Source of the DNA: JAJFKJ01 sp964443025
GTDB taxonomy: Bacteria > Pseudomonadota > Gammaproteobacteria > JABCZS01
NCBI GenBank assembly: GCA_964443025.1
Contig: CAYUEL010000094.1
Coordinates: 1 to 8,177, forward strand
Direction of reading: 5' to 3'
Length of the DNA stretch: 8,177 nucleotides
The notes beneath the pieces are model-generated. The model searched no databases. It saw nothing but the letters and a program-made list of their open reading frames with translations, and was not told the origin of the DNA. Both the position numbers and the translations under genes were made by a program. Shown piece after piece: positions 1-6,833 of this stretch. The stretch's first letter is position 1; each line of letters starts with the position of its first letter.

Positions 1-2
1 AT

Positions 3-743
3 TTAGCGTATGAATTTAATATCACACGTCAGGAGATGGATGTATTTGCGATGCAAAGTCATACGCGACTTGCAGCGGCACAAGACAGTGGTTATTTTTC
101 TGAAGTACAACCCATCTACGATAATAAAGGAAATGCTTACACGTTTGACGATGGTATTCGTCGTGATACGACACTCGAAAAATTGGGTACGCTGAAGCCT
201 TTCTTTGACAAGAAATTTGGCATGGTAACGGCGGGAAATAGTTCCCAAATCACCGATGGTTCAGCCATGCTTATTTTAGCAAGCGCCGAAGCTATCAAAA
301 AATATAAACTTCCTGTGTTGGCTAAAATTGTAGATACTCATTGGGCTGCAATAGATCCCGCGATCATGGGAATTGCGCCTGTGCATGCTGTAACACCTAT
401 GTTGCTGCGTAATCATCTGTCATTTAAAGATATTGCTTATTGGGAAATCAATGAGGCATTTGCAGCACAAGTGTTGGCTTGCTTAAAAGCATGGGAAAGT
501 GCGGAGTATTGCAAGAAACATTTTAACTTGGATAAGCCGATGGGAACGATACCCATGGATCGCGTAAACGTTGAGGGTGGTGCTATTGCTATGGGACATC
601 CTGTGGGTTCCAGTGGTGCACGGATTACGTTGCAACTGGCAAATATTTTAAAACGTAATAAAGCACGTTACGGTGTTGCTACCATTTGCATTGGTGGCGG
701 ACAAGGTGGTGCAGTATTACTTGAACATGTGGATGAGGTTTAG
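3..743 (+). CDS. 3-ketoacyl-CoA / acetyl-CoA thiolase, FadI-like (C-terminal part, 5' end off window)
   Basis: The frame is open from the left edge (first full codon at 3) to TAG at 741-743, giving 246 visible residues. Family members are usually about 390-430 residues, so the N-terminal domain with the acylated nucleophilic Cys lies outside the window. What is visible is the thiolase C-terminal half: a TAGNSSQITDG loop, NEAFAAQ, the catalytic His in GHPVGSSGAR (His codon 597-599), and the second active-site Cys in CIGGGQGG (codon 687-689). The enzyme cleaves 3-ketoacyl-CoA with CoA to give acetyl-CoA and a shortened acyl-CoA; biosynthetic acetoacetyl-CoA formation cannot be excluded from sequence. 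A stretch of about 20 residues before the NVEGGAIAMGHP segment makes it longer there than FadA-type enzymes and unlike the second thiolase downstream. It is the first visible gene of the operon and probably the beta subunit partner of the multifunctional enzyme that starts 2 bases after its stop. An internal ATG at 36 is not the start, because homology continues upstream of it to the edge. Confidence 0.95.
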   Translation, partial: LAYEFNITRQEMDVFAMQSHTRLAAAQDSGYFSEVQPIYDNKGNAYTFDDGIRRDTTLEKLGTLKPFFDKKFGMVTAGNSSQITDGSAMLILASAEAIKKYKLPVLAKIVDTHWAAIDPAIMGIAPVHAVTPMLLRNHLSFKDIAYWEINEAFAAQVLACLKAWESAEYCKKHFNLDKPMGTIPMDRVNVEGGAIAMGHPVGSSGARITLQLANILKRNKARYGVATICIGGGQGGAVLLEHVDEV

Positions 744-745
744 TC

Positions 746-2791
746 ATGAGAGAAATAATGAAATTAACAGACTGGCGCGTTGAACAAGATGAAAAAGACA
801 TCGCTTGGGTTTATTTTGATAAAGCCAATAGCTCAACTAATATATTAAGCACATCAACATGGGATGAACTTGAAGGTATTATTGAACATTTTGAAAAAGA
901 GACACCTGCTGGCGTAGTGATTACAACGGCAAAAACGAGTGGATTTATTGCGGGTGCTGATGTAAAAGAAATTGCAGCCATGTCAAATGATGAAGAAGTG
1001 CGTGCGTACATTACAAAAGGGCAACGCATTCTCAAACGTATTGAATCGCTTTCATGCCCGACATTGGCATTGATTCGCGGTTTTTGCTTAGGCGGGGGCA
1101 CGGAGCTTGCGCTTGCATGCAAGTATCGAGTTGCGGAAGATAGAAAAGATACACGCATTGGATTACCTGAAGTGATGTTGGGTATTCAGCCAGGATGGGG
1201 TGGTACGATTCGATTGCCTCGCTTGATTGGACCTATCAAAGCACTAGAATTATTGGTTTCTGGACAAACGTTGCGTGGAAAGCAGGCGCTACGTATGGGT
1301 GTCATTGATTATCTATTACCTGAGCGTGAATTGGTTCGTGCGGCAAGTCAAATTATTATTGCGCATGAAAAGAGACATCAGCCTGCTATTTATAATGAAC
1401 TATTTCAATTTAAGCCATTTAGGATTCCTGTTGCAAAGATGGTACGTAATGCTGTTGCTAAACGTGCAAAGCCTGAGCATTATCCCGCACCCTACAGTAT
1501 CATTGATAATTGGGAAAGATTGGGTACGCATACAAATGCAGGTTACCAAGAAGAATTGGATTCGATTATCAAGCTTGCCAATGACAATACATCTAAAAAT
1601 TTGTTTCGCGTATTTTTCCTTCAAGAAAACTTAAAAAGCCAAGGGAAGGCTTCTTATTTTAATCCACAGCACGTGCATGTTATTGGTGCTGGTACGATGG
1701 GCGGAGATATTGCTGCTTACTGTGCAATGCAAGAAATGCGGGTAACGCTTCAGGATAAATCACCTGAATCTTTGGCGCGCGCTTTAAAACGTGCCTATGA
1801 TGACTTTAAAAAACATTTGAAAGATGAGCGTTTGGTTCGTCATTACATGGATTTTTTAATACCTGATTTAAAAGGAGATGGTATTGCTAAAGCTGATGTT
1901 ATCATTGAAGCTGTATTTGAAGATTTGAAAGTAAAGCAAGCGATATTTAAGAATCTCGAAGCGCGTGCGCCTGAACATGCTATTTTAGCAACAAACACAT
2001 CCAGTATTCCTTTGGATGAAATCAATACGGTAATGCAACGACCTTCACGCTTGGTTGGTATTCACTTTTTTAACCCTGTTGCAAAAATGCAATTAGTGGA
2101 AGTGGTTTATGGTGAAAAAACAGATAAGCGCATTCAGCAAGATGCAATGGCCTTTGTTACCAAAATTAAACACTTACCATTGGCCGTGAAAAGTTCACCG
2201 GGATTTTTGGTGAATCGTGTTTTAATGCCTTATTTAATGGAAGCCATGCAGCTTTTGCAAGAAGGTGTGACACCTCTGGACATCGATAATGCAGCCGTTA
2301 ATTTTGGTATGCCCATGGGGCCAGTTGAATTGGCGGATGTTGTAGGGTTGGATATTTGCTTATCTGTTGCAGAGCATCTGATTGACACATTTGATGTGAC
2401 TATTCCTGATCAATTAAGAAATAAAGTTAAAGCCGGTGAAGTCGGTAAGAAATCGGGCAAGGGATTTTATAACTGGGAAAAAGGCAAGAAGGTAAAACCC
2501 GCACCCACTGAGAATAGTACTCAGGTGTCCGAAGAACAGATTCAGAATCGTTTGATTTTACGGTTTATTAATGAGGCCATGGCTTGTTTGCGTGAAGGCA
2601 TTGTTAAAACAGCAGATGAAATAGATACCGGTGTTATCTTTGGAACAGGCTTCGCGCCGTTTCGTGGGGGCCCTTTACACTATGCCAAAACGATTGGCAT
2701 TTCGCGCGTACAAACTGAATTAACGGAGTATAAACAACAGTACGGTGAACGATTCGCGCCAGATGAAGGTTGGGTTGATGCTGCATATTAA
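746..2791 (+). CDS. Multifunctional fatty acid oxidation alpha subunit, FadB/FadJ type (enoyl-CoA hydratase / 3-hydroxyacyl-CoA dehydrogenase)
   Basis: A 681-residue enzyme for two steps of beta-oxidation: hydration of trans-2-enoyl-CoA and NAD-dependent oxidation of L-3-hydroxyacyl-CoA. The crotonase domain is at about residues 10-200. It has oxyanion-hole segment FIAGADVKEI (67-76), LGGGTE with catalytic Glu120, and LPEVMLGIQPGWGG with catalytic Glu142. A linker helix region leads to the Rossmann domain with intact GAGTMGG (314-320), acidic Asp337 after the second strand, NTSS (417-420), and the His440-Glu452 dyad in the HFFNP block. The C-terminal helical domains include SPGFLVNR, GKKSGKGFYNW and GTGFAPFRGGP (633-642). 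It is somewhat shorter than E. coli FadB or FadJ (roughly 715-730 residues). The start at 746 follows GAGG (735-738) with 7-base spacing; ATG at 758 is a possible alternative that would remove four residues. It probably forms an alpha2beta2-type complex with the upstream thiolase (family knowledge). FadB versus FadJ cannot be decided here, so no symbol is given. Confidence 0.95.
   Translation: MREIMKLTDWRVEQDEKDIAWVYFDKANSSTNILSTSTWDELEGIIEHFEKETPAGVVITTAKTSGFIAGADVKEIAAMSNDEEVRAYITKGQRILKRIESLSCPTLALIRGFCLGGGTELALACKYRVAEDRKDTRIGLPEVMLGIQPGWGGTIRLPRLIGPIKALELLVSGQTLRGKQALRMGVIDYLLPERELVRAASQIIIAHEKRHQPAIYNELFQFKPFRIPVAKMVRNAVAKRAKPEHYPAPYSIIDNWERLGTHTNAGYQEELDSIIKLANDNTSKNLFRVFFLQENLKSQGKASYFNPQHVHVIGAGTMGGDIAAYCAMQEMRVTLQDKSPESLARALKRAYDDFKKHLKDERLVRHYMDFLIPDLKGDGIAKADVIIEAVFEDLKVKQAIFKNLEARAPEHAILATNTSSIPLDEINTVMQRPSRLVGIHFFNPVAKMQLVEVVYGEKTDKRIQQDAMAFVTKIKHLPLAVKSSPGFLVNRVLMPYLMEAMQLLQEGVTPLDIDNAAVNFGMPMGPVELADVVGLDICLSVAEHLIDTFDVTIPDQLRNKVKAGEVGKKSGKGFYNWEKGKKVKPAPTENSTQVSEEQIQNRLILRFINEAMACLREGIVKTADEIDTGVIFGTGFAPFRGGPLHYAKTIGISRVQTELTEYKQQYGERFAPDEGWVDAAY
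2765..2769 (+). promoter_or_regulatory. Ribosome binding site that decides the FadN-type start
   Basis: GAAGG lies 8 bases before ATG 2778, inside the last codons of the upstream gene. The two earlier in-frame ATGs (2745 and 2763) have no comparable purine-rich site and would add 11 or 5 residues before the conserved first beta strand (KNVAVLG). The 2778 start gives a 14-base overlap with the upstream gene, consistent with translational coupling. Confidence 0.55.
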
Positions 2792-5096
2792 AAATGTTGC
2801 TGTTTTGGGAACCAGTGCGATGGCAGCACAAATCGCCGCGCACTTTGTAAATGCTGGATTCTCAGTATATTTATTTGATCTACCGGGTACAAAAAAACAA
2901 AAGAATCTTTTGGCTGACGATGCGCTTCATGGTTTAAATACACTTAAACCATCGCCGTTGCTTAAGCACAATTGGACATCTTATATTATCCCGTCTAATT
3001 ATGAAGATGACATTGAAAAGCTGAAAACATGTGACTTAATTATTGAATCAATACCTGATCAATTAGAATGGAAAATTGATTTATTTAAGCGTATTGCCCC
3101 TTATGTGAATGATCATTGTATTATTGGCACTAATACATCTAATTTAACCATTCAATCTATCGCAAAGGAAATTCCAAAAAATATTCGGCCACGATTTTGT
3201 GGAATACATTTCTTTAATCCGCCACGTTACCTTCCTTTAATTGAATTAATAAAACATGACAAGACAGATCCCGACATTTTAAATTCACTTGAAAACTTTT
3301 TAATTATTTTTCTAGGTAAGTTTATTATTCGAGCGCGTGATACACCTTGTTTTATTGGTAATCGGATTGGTATGTTTGTTTTACTAACGGCATTAAGAGC
3401 GGCGGAAACATTTGATCTACGTTTAGATGTTGTTGATAAGTTAACGGGCCCCTTAATTGGCCACGCTAAAAGCGCAACATTGGGCGCATTAGATTTGGTT
3501 GGGCTCGATACATTTGCAAATGCTGTACGCAATGTTGCGAGGCAATTTCCAAATGATCCTTGGCATAGTGAATTTCAAGTACCTGATTATATTGAACAGC
3601 TTATTGATAGAGATATATTGGGCCTTAAAACGGGCATGGGTATTTATAAATCATCCCATGGGAAACGTCAAATTTATGATATCAAAGATGGAAGTTATCG
3701 TCCAGTTACAGGGCAAGTGCATAAAGATGTGCTTGCTATTTTAGATGAACCTAATGCAAAAAAACGATTTAAAAAATTGCAAGAATCTAAAATACCTGAT
3801 GCAAGATTTTTATGGACATATTACCGTGATATTTGGCATTATACCGCTTATCATTTATCTGAGCTTGCAGATACGGTGCGAGATATTGATGATGTCATGT
3901 TATGGGGTTTTGCATGGTCACAAGGACCATTTAATCTTTGGCAAGAGATGGGTTGGCTTGATATTGCAGAAGCCATTAAATCAGAGATTTCAGAAGGAGA
4001 AACACCGGTTGACGTGCCCCTACCTGATTGGGTATTCGATTTAGGTAAGCAAGGTTGTTATGATGGCGAATCAGGTTACAATCCCACAACAAAGCAATAC
4101 CAATTGCAACGCCAATTACCTATTTATCAAAAACTAAAACCTAAATTCTCTAAAACTTTATATGAAGATGATGCAGTGATTATGCGCGATGATGAAAATA
4201 TTGCTATTTTAAGCTTTAAAACAAAGATGGGTATCGTGACCCAAGATGTGGTTACCGGAATTCGACATGCTTTATCAATAGCCGAAAAACAATCGGATGC
4301 GTTTATTATCTGGCAAGAAACAGGTCCCAATTTTTCAGTAGGTGCGGATCTTAATGCTTACCAAACTATTTTAGAAAAGAAGAACTATGCACTATTTGAA
4401 AGCAGATTAGATAATGTGCAAGCCTGTTGCATGCAGTTACGGTATGCAGAAATACCTACTGTTGCTGCATTAAAAGGATATGTTTTAGGTGATGGTTGTG
4501 AAATTGCAATGCATTGTTTAAGTCGTGTTGCGCATATTGAAACACAAATGGGTTTGGTGGAAAGTACTTTGGGTATTACACCTGCGGGAGGGGGTTGCAA
4601 AGAAATGGTATTACGTGCCAATGAGTTGGCAGGTGATCGCGATCTTATGCAATGGCTAAGCAATTATTTTATTTGCCTTCTTAATGGACGTACAAGTAGT
4701 AATGCCGTTGTTGCTCAGGAATGGGGGTTTTTAAAATCATCAGATGTATTAATTATGAACCCGGAAGAATTGCTTTTTACGGCAAAACAAAATGCCATTA
4801 GCCTAGTATCAGATGGTTATGTCCCGCCTCGTAAACCACGCATGCGTGTTGTTGGAGATACGGGTTGGGCACAAATGGCAACGTACCTGATTAATCAATA
4901 TGAAGGTGGTTTTATTTCTGAGCATGATTATATCATTGGGCATCAGCTTGCAAAAATATTATCGGGCGGCATTCTTAATGCAGACAGTATTGTTACAGAG
5001 GAATGGTTAATGCGTTTGGAGCGCGAAGCATTTCTTGAGCTGATTCGTATGCCTGAAACAATTAAGCGTGTCGAATTGAAGTTGAAACGAGGATAG
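2778..5096 (+). CDS. fadN: FadN-type 3-hydroxyacyl-CoA dehydrogenase / enoyl-CoA hydratase with altered cofactor and oxyanion motifs
   Basis: A 772-residue protein with the FadN domain order, dehydrogenase first and crotonase second, close to the usual family length of about 780-790. Residues 1-180 are the Rossmann domain, with NTSN (119-122), HFFNPPRY, and a preserved catalytic His144-Glu156 pair. Residues about 185-290 hold the first helical C domain (DTPCFIGNRIG, KSATLGALDLVGLDT, GLKTGMGIYK). Residues about 345-400 hold a second one (LWGFAWSQGPFNLW). Residues about 470-610 are crotonase-like, with FSVGADL (519-525), Glu575 and Glu595, followed by PAGGG and a FadN-like tail (PPRKPR, ISEHD, LEREAF). 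Two oddities: the NAD loop, normally GxGxMG, reads GTSAMA (11-16), losing two glycines, and the usual GGGCE reads GDGCE, putting Asp572 at the oxyanion-hole glycine. Function is therefore inferred from the family; one or both activities may be weakened. It overlaps the upstream gene by 14 bases and ends 1 base before the next thiolase, its probable partner. Confidence 0.9.
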   Translation: MLHIKNVAVLGTSAMAAQIAAHFVNAGFSVYLFDLPGTKKQKNLLADDALHGLNTLKPSPLLKHNWTSYIIPSNYEDDIEKLKTCDLIIESIPDQLEWKIDLFKRIAPYVNDHCIIGTNTSNLTIQSIAKEIPKNIRPRFCGIHFFNPPRYLPLIELIKHDKTDPDILNSLENFLIIFLGKFIIRARDTPCFIGNRIGMFVLLTALRAAETFDLRLDVVDKLTGPLIGHAKSATLGALDLVGLDTFANAVRNVARQFPNDPWHSEFQVPDYIEQLIDRDILGLKTGMGIYKSSHGKRQIYDIKDGSYRPVTGQVHKDVLAILDEPNAKKRFKKLQESKIPDARFLWTYYRDIWHYTAYHLSELADTVRDIDDVMLWGFAWSQGPFNLWQEMGWLDIAEAIKSEISEGETPVDVPLPDWVFDLGKQGCYDGESGYNPTTKQYQLQRQLPIYQKLKPKFSKTLYEDDAVIMRDDENIAILSFKTKMGIVTQDVVTGIRHALSIAEKQSDAFIIWQETGPNFSVGADLNAYQTILEKKNYALFESRLDNVQACCMQLRYAEIPTVAALKGYVLGDGCEIAMHCLSRVAHIETQMGLVESTLGITPAGGGCKEMVLRANELAGDRDLMQWLSNYFICLLNGRTSSNAVVAQEWGFLKSSDVLIMNPEELLFTAKQNAISLVSDGYVPPRKPRMRVVGDTGWAQMATYLINQYEGGFISEHDYIIGHQLAKILSGGILNADSIVTEEWLMRLEREAFLELIRMPETIKRVELKLKRG

Positions 5097-5097
5097 C

Positions 5098-6288
5098 ATG
5101 AAAAACAGCGTGTACATTGTCTCCGCTAAGCGAACACCTGTTGGAAAAGCGCACAAAGGTGCGTTTGCGAAAGCACGCCCTGATGACTTGTTAGCGCATT
5201 GTATTAAAAATCTATTATCTGAAATTCCAAATTTAGATCATGAAAAAATTTCGGATGTCATTATAGGTTGTGCAATGCCTGAAGCAGAACAAGGTATGAA
5301 TGTTGCACGTATCGCTGCATTATTGGCAGGATTGCCTAATAGCGTTCCTGCAATGACCATTAACCGTTTTTGTTCATCAGGTTTGCAAGCCATTGCATTG
5401 GCAGCGCAACTTATTGAAACGAACCAAGCGGATTTTGTTATTGCGGGTGGTGTTGAAAGTATGAGTTTGGTTCCTATGGGTGGGCATAAATTTGTATACA
5501 ATCCAAAAATTTTAATGAAGCCTGAACACATTGGTATTGCCTATGGAATGGGATTAACCGCAGAGAAGGTCGCTGATAAATACCATATTACGCGCGAAGC
5601 GCAAGATGAATTTGCATTACAAAGTCATTTACGTGCTATTCATGCGCAAAAAGAAGGTTATTTCAAAAATGAGATTATACCGTATTGGTTGAACTCACGT
5701 TTGCCAAATCTTAAAGATAACCGTATTGATGTTATACGCATGCAAATTAGCCAAGATGATGGTCCTCGTGAAGATACATCATTGCAAAAATTAGAAAAGC
5801 TAAAACCGACATTTAAAAAAGATGGAACAGTGACGGCGGGGAATAGTTCTCAGATGAGCGATGGCGCAGCTGTTGTGTTGGTGGCCAGTGAAGCTGGATT
5901 AAAACAGTTAAACATAGAACCGCTCGGCCGGTTTTGTGGTTATGCGGTGGCAGGAGTTCCTCCTGAGATTATGGGAATTGGTCCGATTGAAGCTGTTCCT
6001 AGGGTGTTAAAACAAACAGGTCTTAAAATAAGTGATATCGCATGGATTGAATTGAACGAAGCGTTTGCAGCGCAATCATTGGCCGTTATCGAGCAACTTG
6101 GATTGGATGTTGGTATTGTTAATCCACAGGGTGGGGCTATTGCATTAGGACATCCACTGGGCGCTACGGGTGCTATTCGAACTGCAACGTTATTACACGG
6201 CCTAAAACGAACGGAACAACGTTACGGACTGGTGACGATGTGCATAGGAACAGGCATGGGTGCTGCCGGTGTATTCGAATCCTTGTAG
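5098..6288 (+). CDS. fadA: Acetyl-CoA C-acyltransferase (3-ketoacyl-CoA thiolase), FadA-like
   Basis: A complete 396-residue degradative-type thiolase, the usual length for FadA. It catalyses the last beta-oxidation step, releasing acetyl-CoA from 3-ketoacyl-CoA. All catalytic elements are visible: nucleophile Cys92 in NRFCSSGLQA, AGGVESMS (116-123), the TAGNSSQMSDGAA loop (246-258), NEAFAAQ (320-326), His352 in GHPLGATG, and Cys382 in CIGTGMGAAGVFE. The N-terminus (VYIVSAKRTPVGKAHKGAF) is the normal first strand and loop of the fold, which supports ATG 5098. A GAGG motif (5089-5092) lies 5 bases before that start. Only one base separates it from the FadN-type gene, the fadN-fadA order known from Bacillus operons, so the two products probably act together. 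It differs clearly from the thiolase at the left edge (no extra stretch before the GGAIALGHP block, a different Cys motif), so the pair looks like two families and not a recent tandem copy. The symbol is by family resemblance. Confidence 0.95.
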   Translation: MKNSVYIVSAKRTPVGKAHKGAFAKARPDDLLAHCIKNLLSEIPNLDHEKISDVIIGCAMPEAEQGMNVARIAALLAGLPNSVPAMTINRFCSSGLQAIALAAQLIETNQADFVIAGGVESMSLVPMGGHKFVYNPKILMKPEHIGIAYGMGLTAEKVADKYHITREAQDEFALQSHLRAIHAQKEGYFKNEIIPYWLNSRLPNLKDNRIDVIRMQISQDDGPREDTSLQKLEKLKPTFKKDGTVTAGNSSQMSDGAAVVLVASEAGLKQLNIEPLGRFCGYAVAGVPPEIMGIGPIEAVPRVLKQTGLKISDIAWIELNEAFAAQSLAVIEQLGLDVGIVNPQGGAIALGHPLGATGAIRTATLLHGLKRTEQRYGLVTMCIGTGMGAAGVFESL

Positions 6289-6325
6289 GTAATGTTGATA
6301 TTAGCCAATATCCTACGTAATTTTC
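6285..6325 (+). terminator. Weak inverted repeat after the beta-oxidation operon, possible terminator
   Basis: GATATT (6297-6302) pairs with AATATC (6307-6312) around a four-base loop. An outer GTAG (6285-6288) can pair with CTAC (6313-6316), separated from the inner stem by an unpaired stretch on the 5' side. A loose T-rich stretch (TAATTTTC) follows. The stem is short and AT-rich, so termination would be inefficient at best; reading through into the response regulator gene is possible. Confidence 0.25.
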
Positions 6326-6366
6326 AGCCTTTTCTCTATGCAAAACGAGCAAAAATAAGCTAGTCT

Positions 6367-6372
6367 TATAGT
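6367..6372 (+). promoter_or_regulatory. Possible -10 box for the response regulator gene
   Basis: TATAGT matches the sigma-70 -10 consensus at five of six positions and lies 35 bases before the ATG at 6408. No convincing -35 box sits at 16-18 bases upstream (the region reads roughly AAAACGAG), and there is no TG extension. TTGATA at 6295-6300 resembles a -35 box but lacks a good -10 at the right distance. This is a weak candidate only. Confidence 0.25.
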
Positions 6373-6395
6373 TTGCCATGTAATAAGCTGTACGC

Positions 6396-6400
6396 AGGAG
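6396..6400 (+). promoter_or_regulatory. Ribosome binding site of the response regulator
   Basis: AGGAG lies 7 bases before ATG 6408. It is the strongest Shine-Dalgarno match in the window, and it fixes the start of the receiver protein. Confidence 0.7.
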
Positions 6401-6407
6401 TTAAATC

Positions 6408-6833
6408 ATGAATGATGGCAAGAAAATCAGAGTGTTAGCTGTAGAAGATACGGGCCTTGCCAGGCTGATGCTAACGCAAAATCTAAAAGAAATCACGAAT
6501 GTTGAAATCGTTGAAATTGTCTCTAGTGGCATGGACGGCTTTATGATTGCTACTGGCCGCCATGTTGAGATAGACATTATGTTTCTCGATCTAGGGTTAG
6601 AAGATATTGATGGCATTAAAGTGGCTGAAATGATTCGTCAATATGAAGTTAAAGAAGAATTAAAGCCTATTTTTATTTGCGCACTGACCGGTAGTGATAC
6701 ATCGAAATATCGACAAGCTTGCATGGATGCTGGAATGAACGCATTTTTAACAAAACCCGCCAATATTGATGTATTAGAGGACATGCTGATTAAGCTTGGA
6801 CTTTTGGATGCGTCGTTAGCTAAGTGGTCGTGA
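6408..6833 (+). CDS. Stand-alone CheY-like response regulator (single receiver domain)
   Basis: A 141-residue cytoplasmic protein consisting of one receiver domain and nothing else. Every phosphorylation residue is present: acidic pair Glu13-Asp14 after the first strand (VLAVED), phospho-acceptor Asp61 in MFLDLGLEDIDG, switch Thr94 in CALTGSD, and Lys116 in FLTKP. There is no DNA-binding or enzymatic output domain, so it should act by protein contact or as a phosphate relay step, as CheY or Spo0F types do; which one cannot be told from sequence. It has its own strong ribosome binding site and a 119-base leader separating it from the beta-oxidation genes. A hybrid kinase gene faces it on the other strand, and the two 3' ends overlap by 18 bases. 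The kinase is the obvious candidate phosphodonor, but this rests on adjacency alone. No link to fatty acid oxidation is shown beyond position. Confidence 0.93.
   Translation: MNDGKKIRVLAVEDTGLARLMLTQNLKEITNVEIVEIVSSGMDGFMIATGRHVEIDIMFLDLGLEDIDGIKVAEMIRQYEVKEELKPIFICALTGSDTSKYRQACMDAGMNAFLTKPANIDVLEDMLIKLGLLDASLAKWS

Noticed and set aside
811..1158. 115-codon minus-strand open frame inside the FadB/FadJ-type gene
   Set aside because: It lies antisense to the conserved crotonase domain, its translation has no recognisable domain, and it is best explained as a shadow of the real gene.
1275..1634. 119-codon plus-strand open frame in another phase within the same gene
   Set aside because: It lies wholly inside the conserved coding frame of the multifunctional enzyme, and its composition (many hydrophobic residues from AT-rich codons) is typical of a frame shadow.
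2745..2777. Upstream in-frame ATGs (2745, 2763) as the start of the FadN-type gene
   Set aside because: They lack a good ribosome binding site and add 5-11 residues not needed by the fold; GAAGG is well placed for ATG 2778.
3227..3532. Minus-strand open frame of 101 codons within the FadN-type gene
   Set aside because: Antisense to well-conserved dehydrogenase sequence, with no ribosome binding site or recognisable domain.
3..6288. The two thiolases as a recent tandem duplication
   Set aside because: Their active-site Cys motifs (CIGGGQGG versus CIGTGMGAA) and the spacing before the GGAIA block differ, and the adjacent multifunctional enzymes have opposite domain order.
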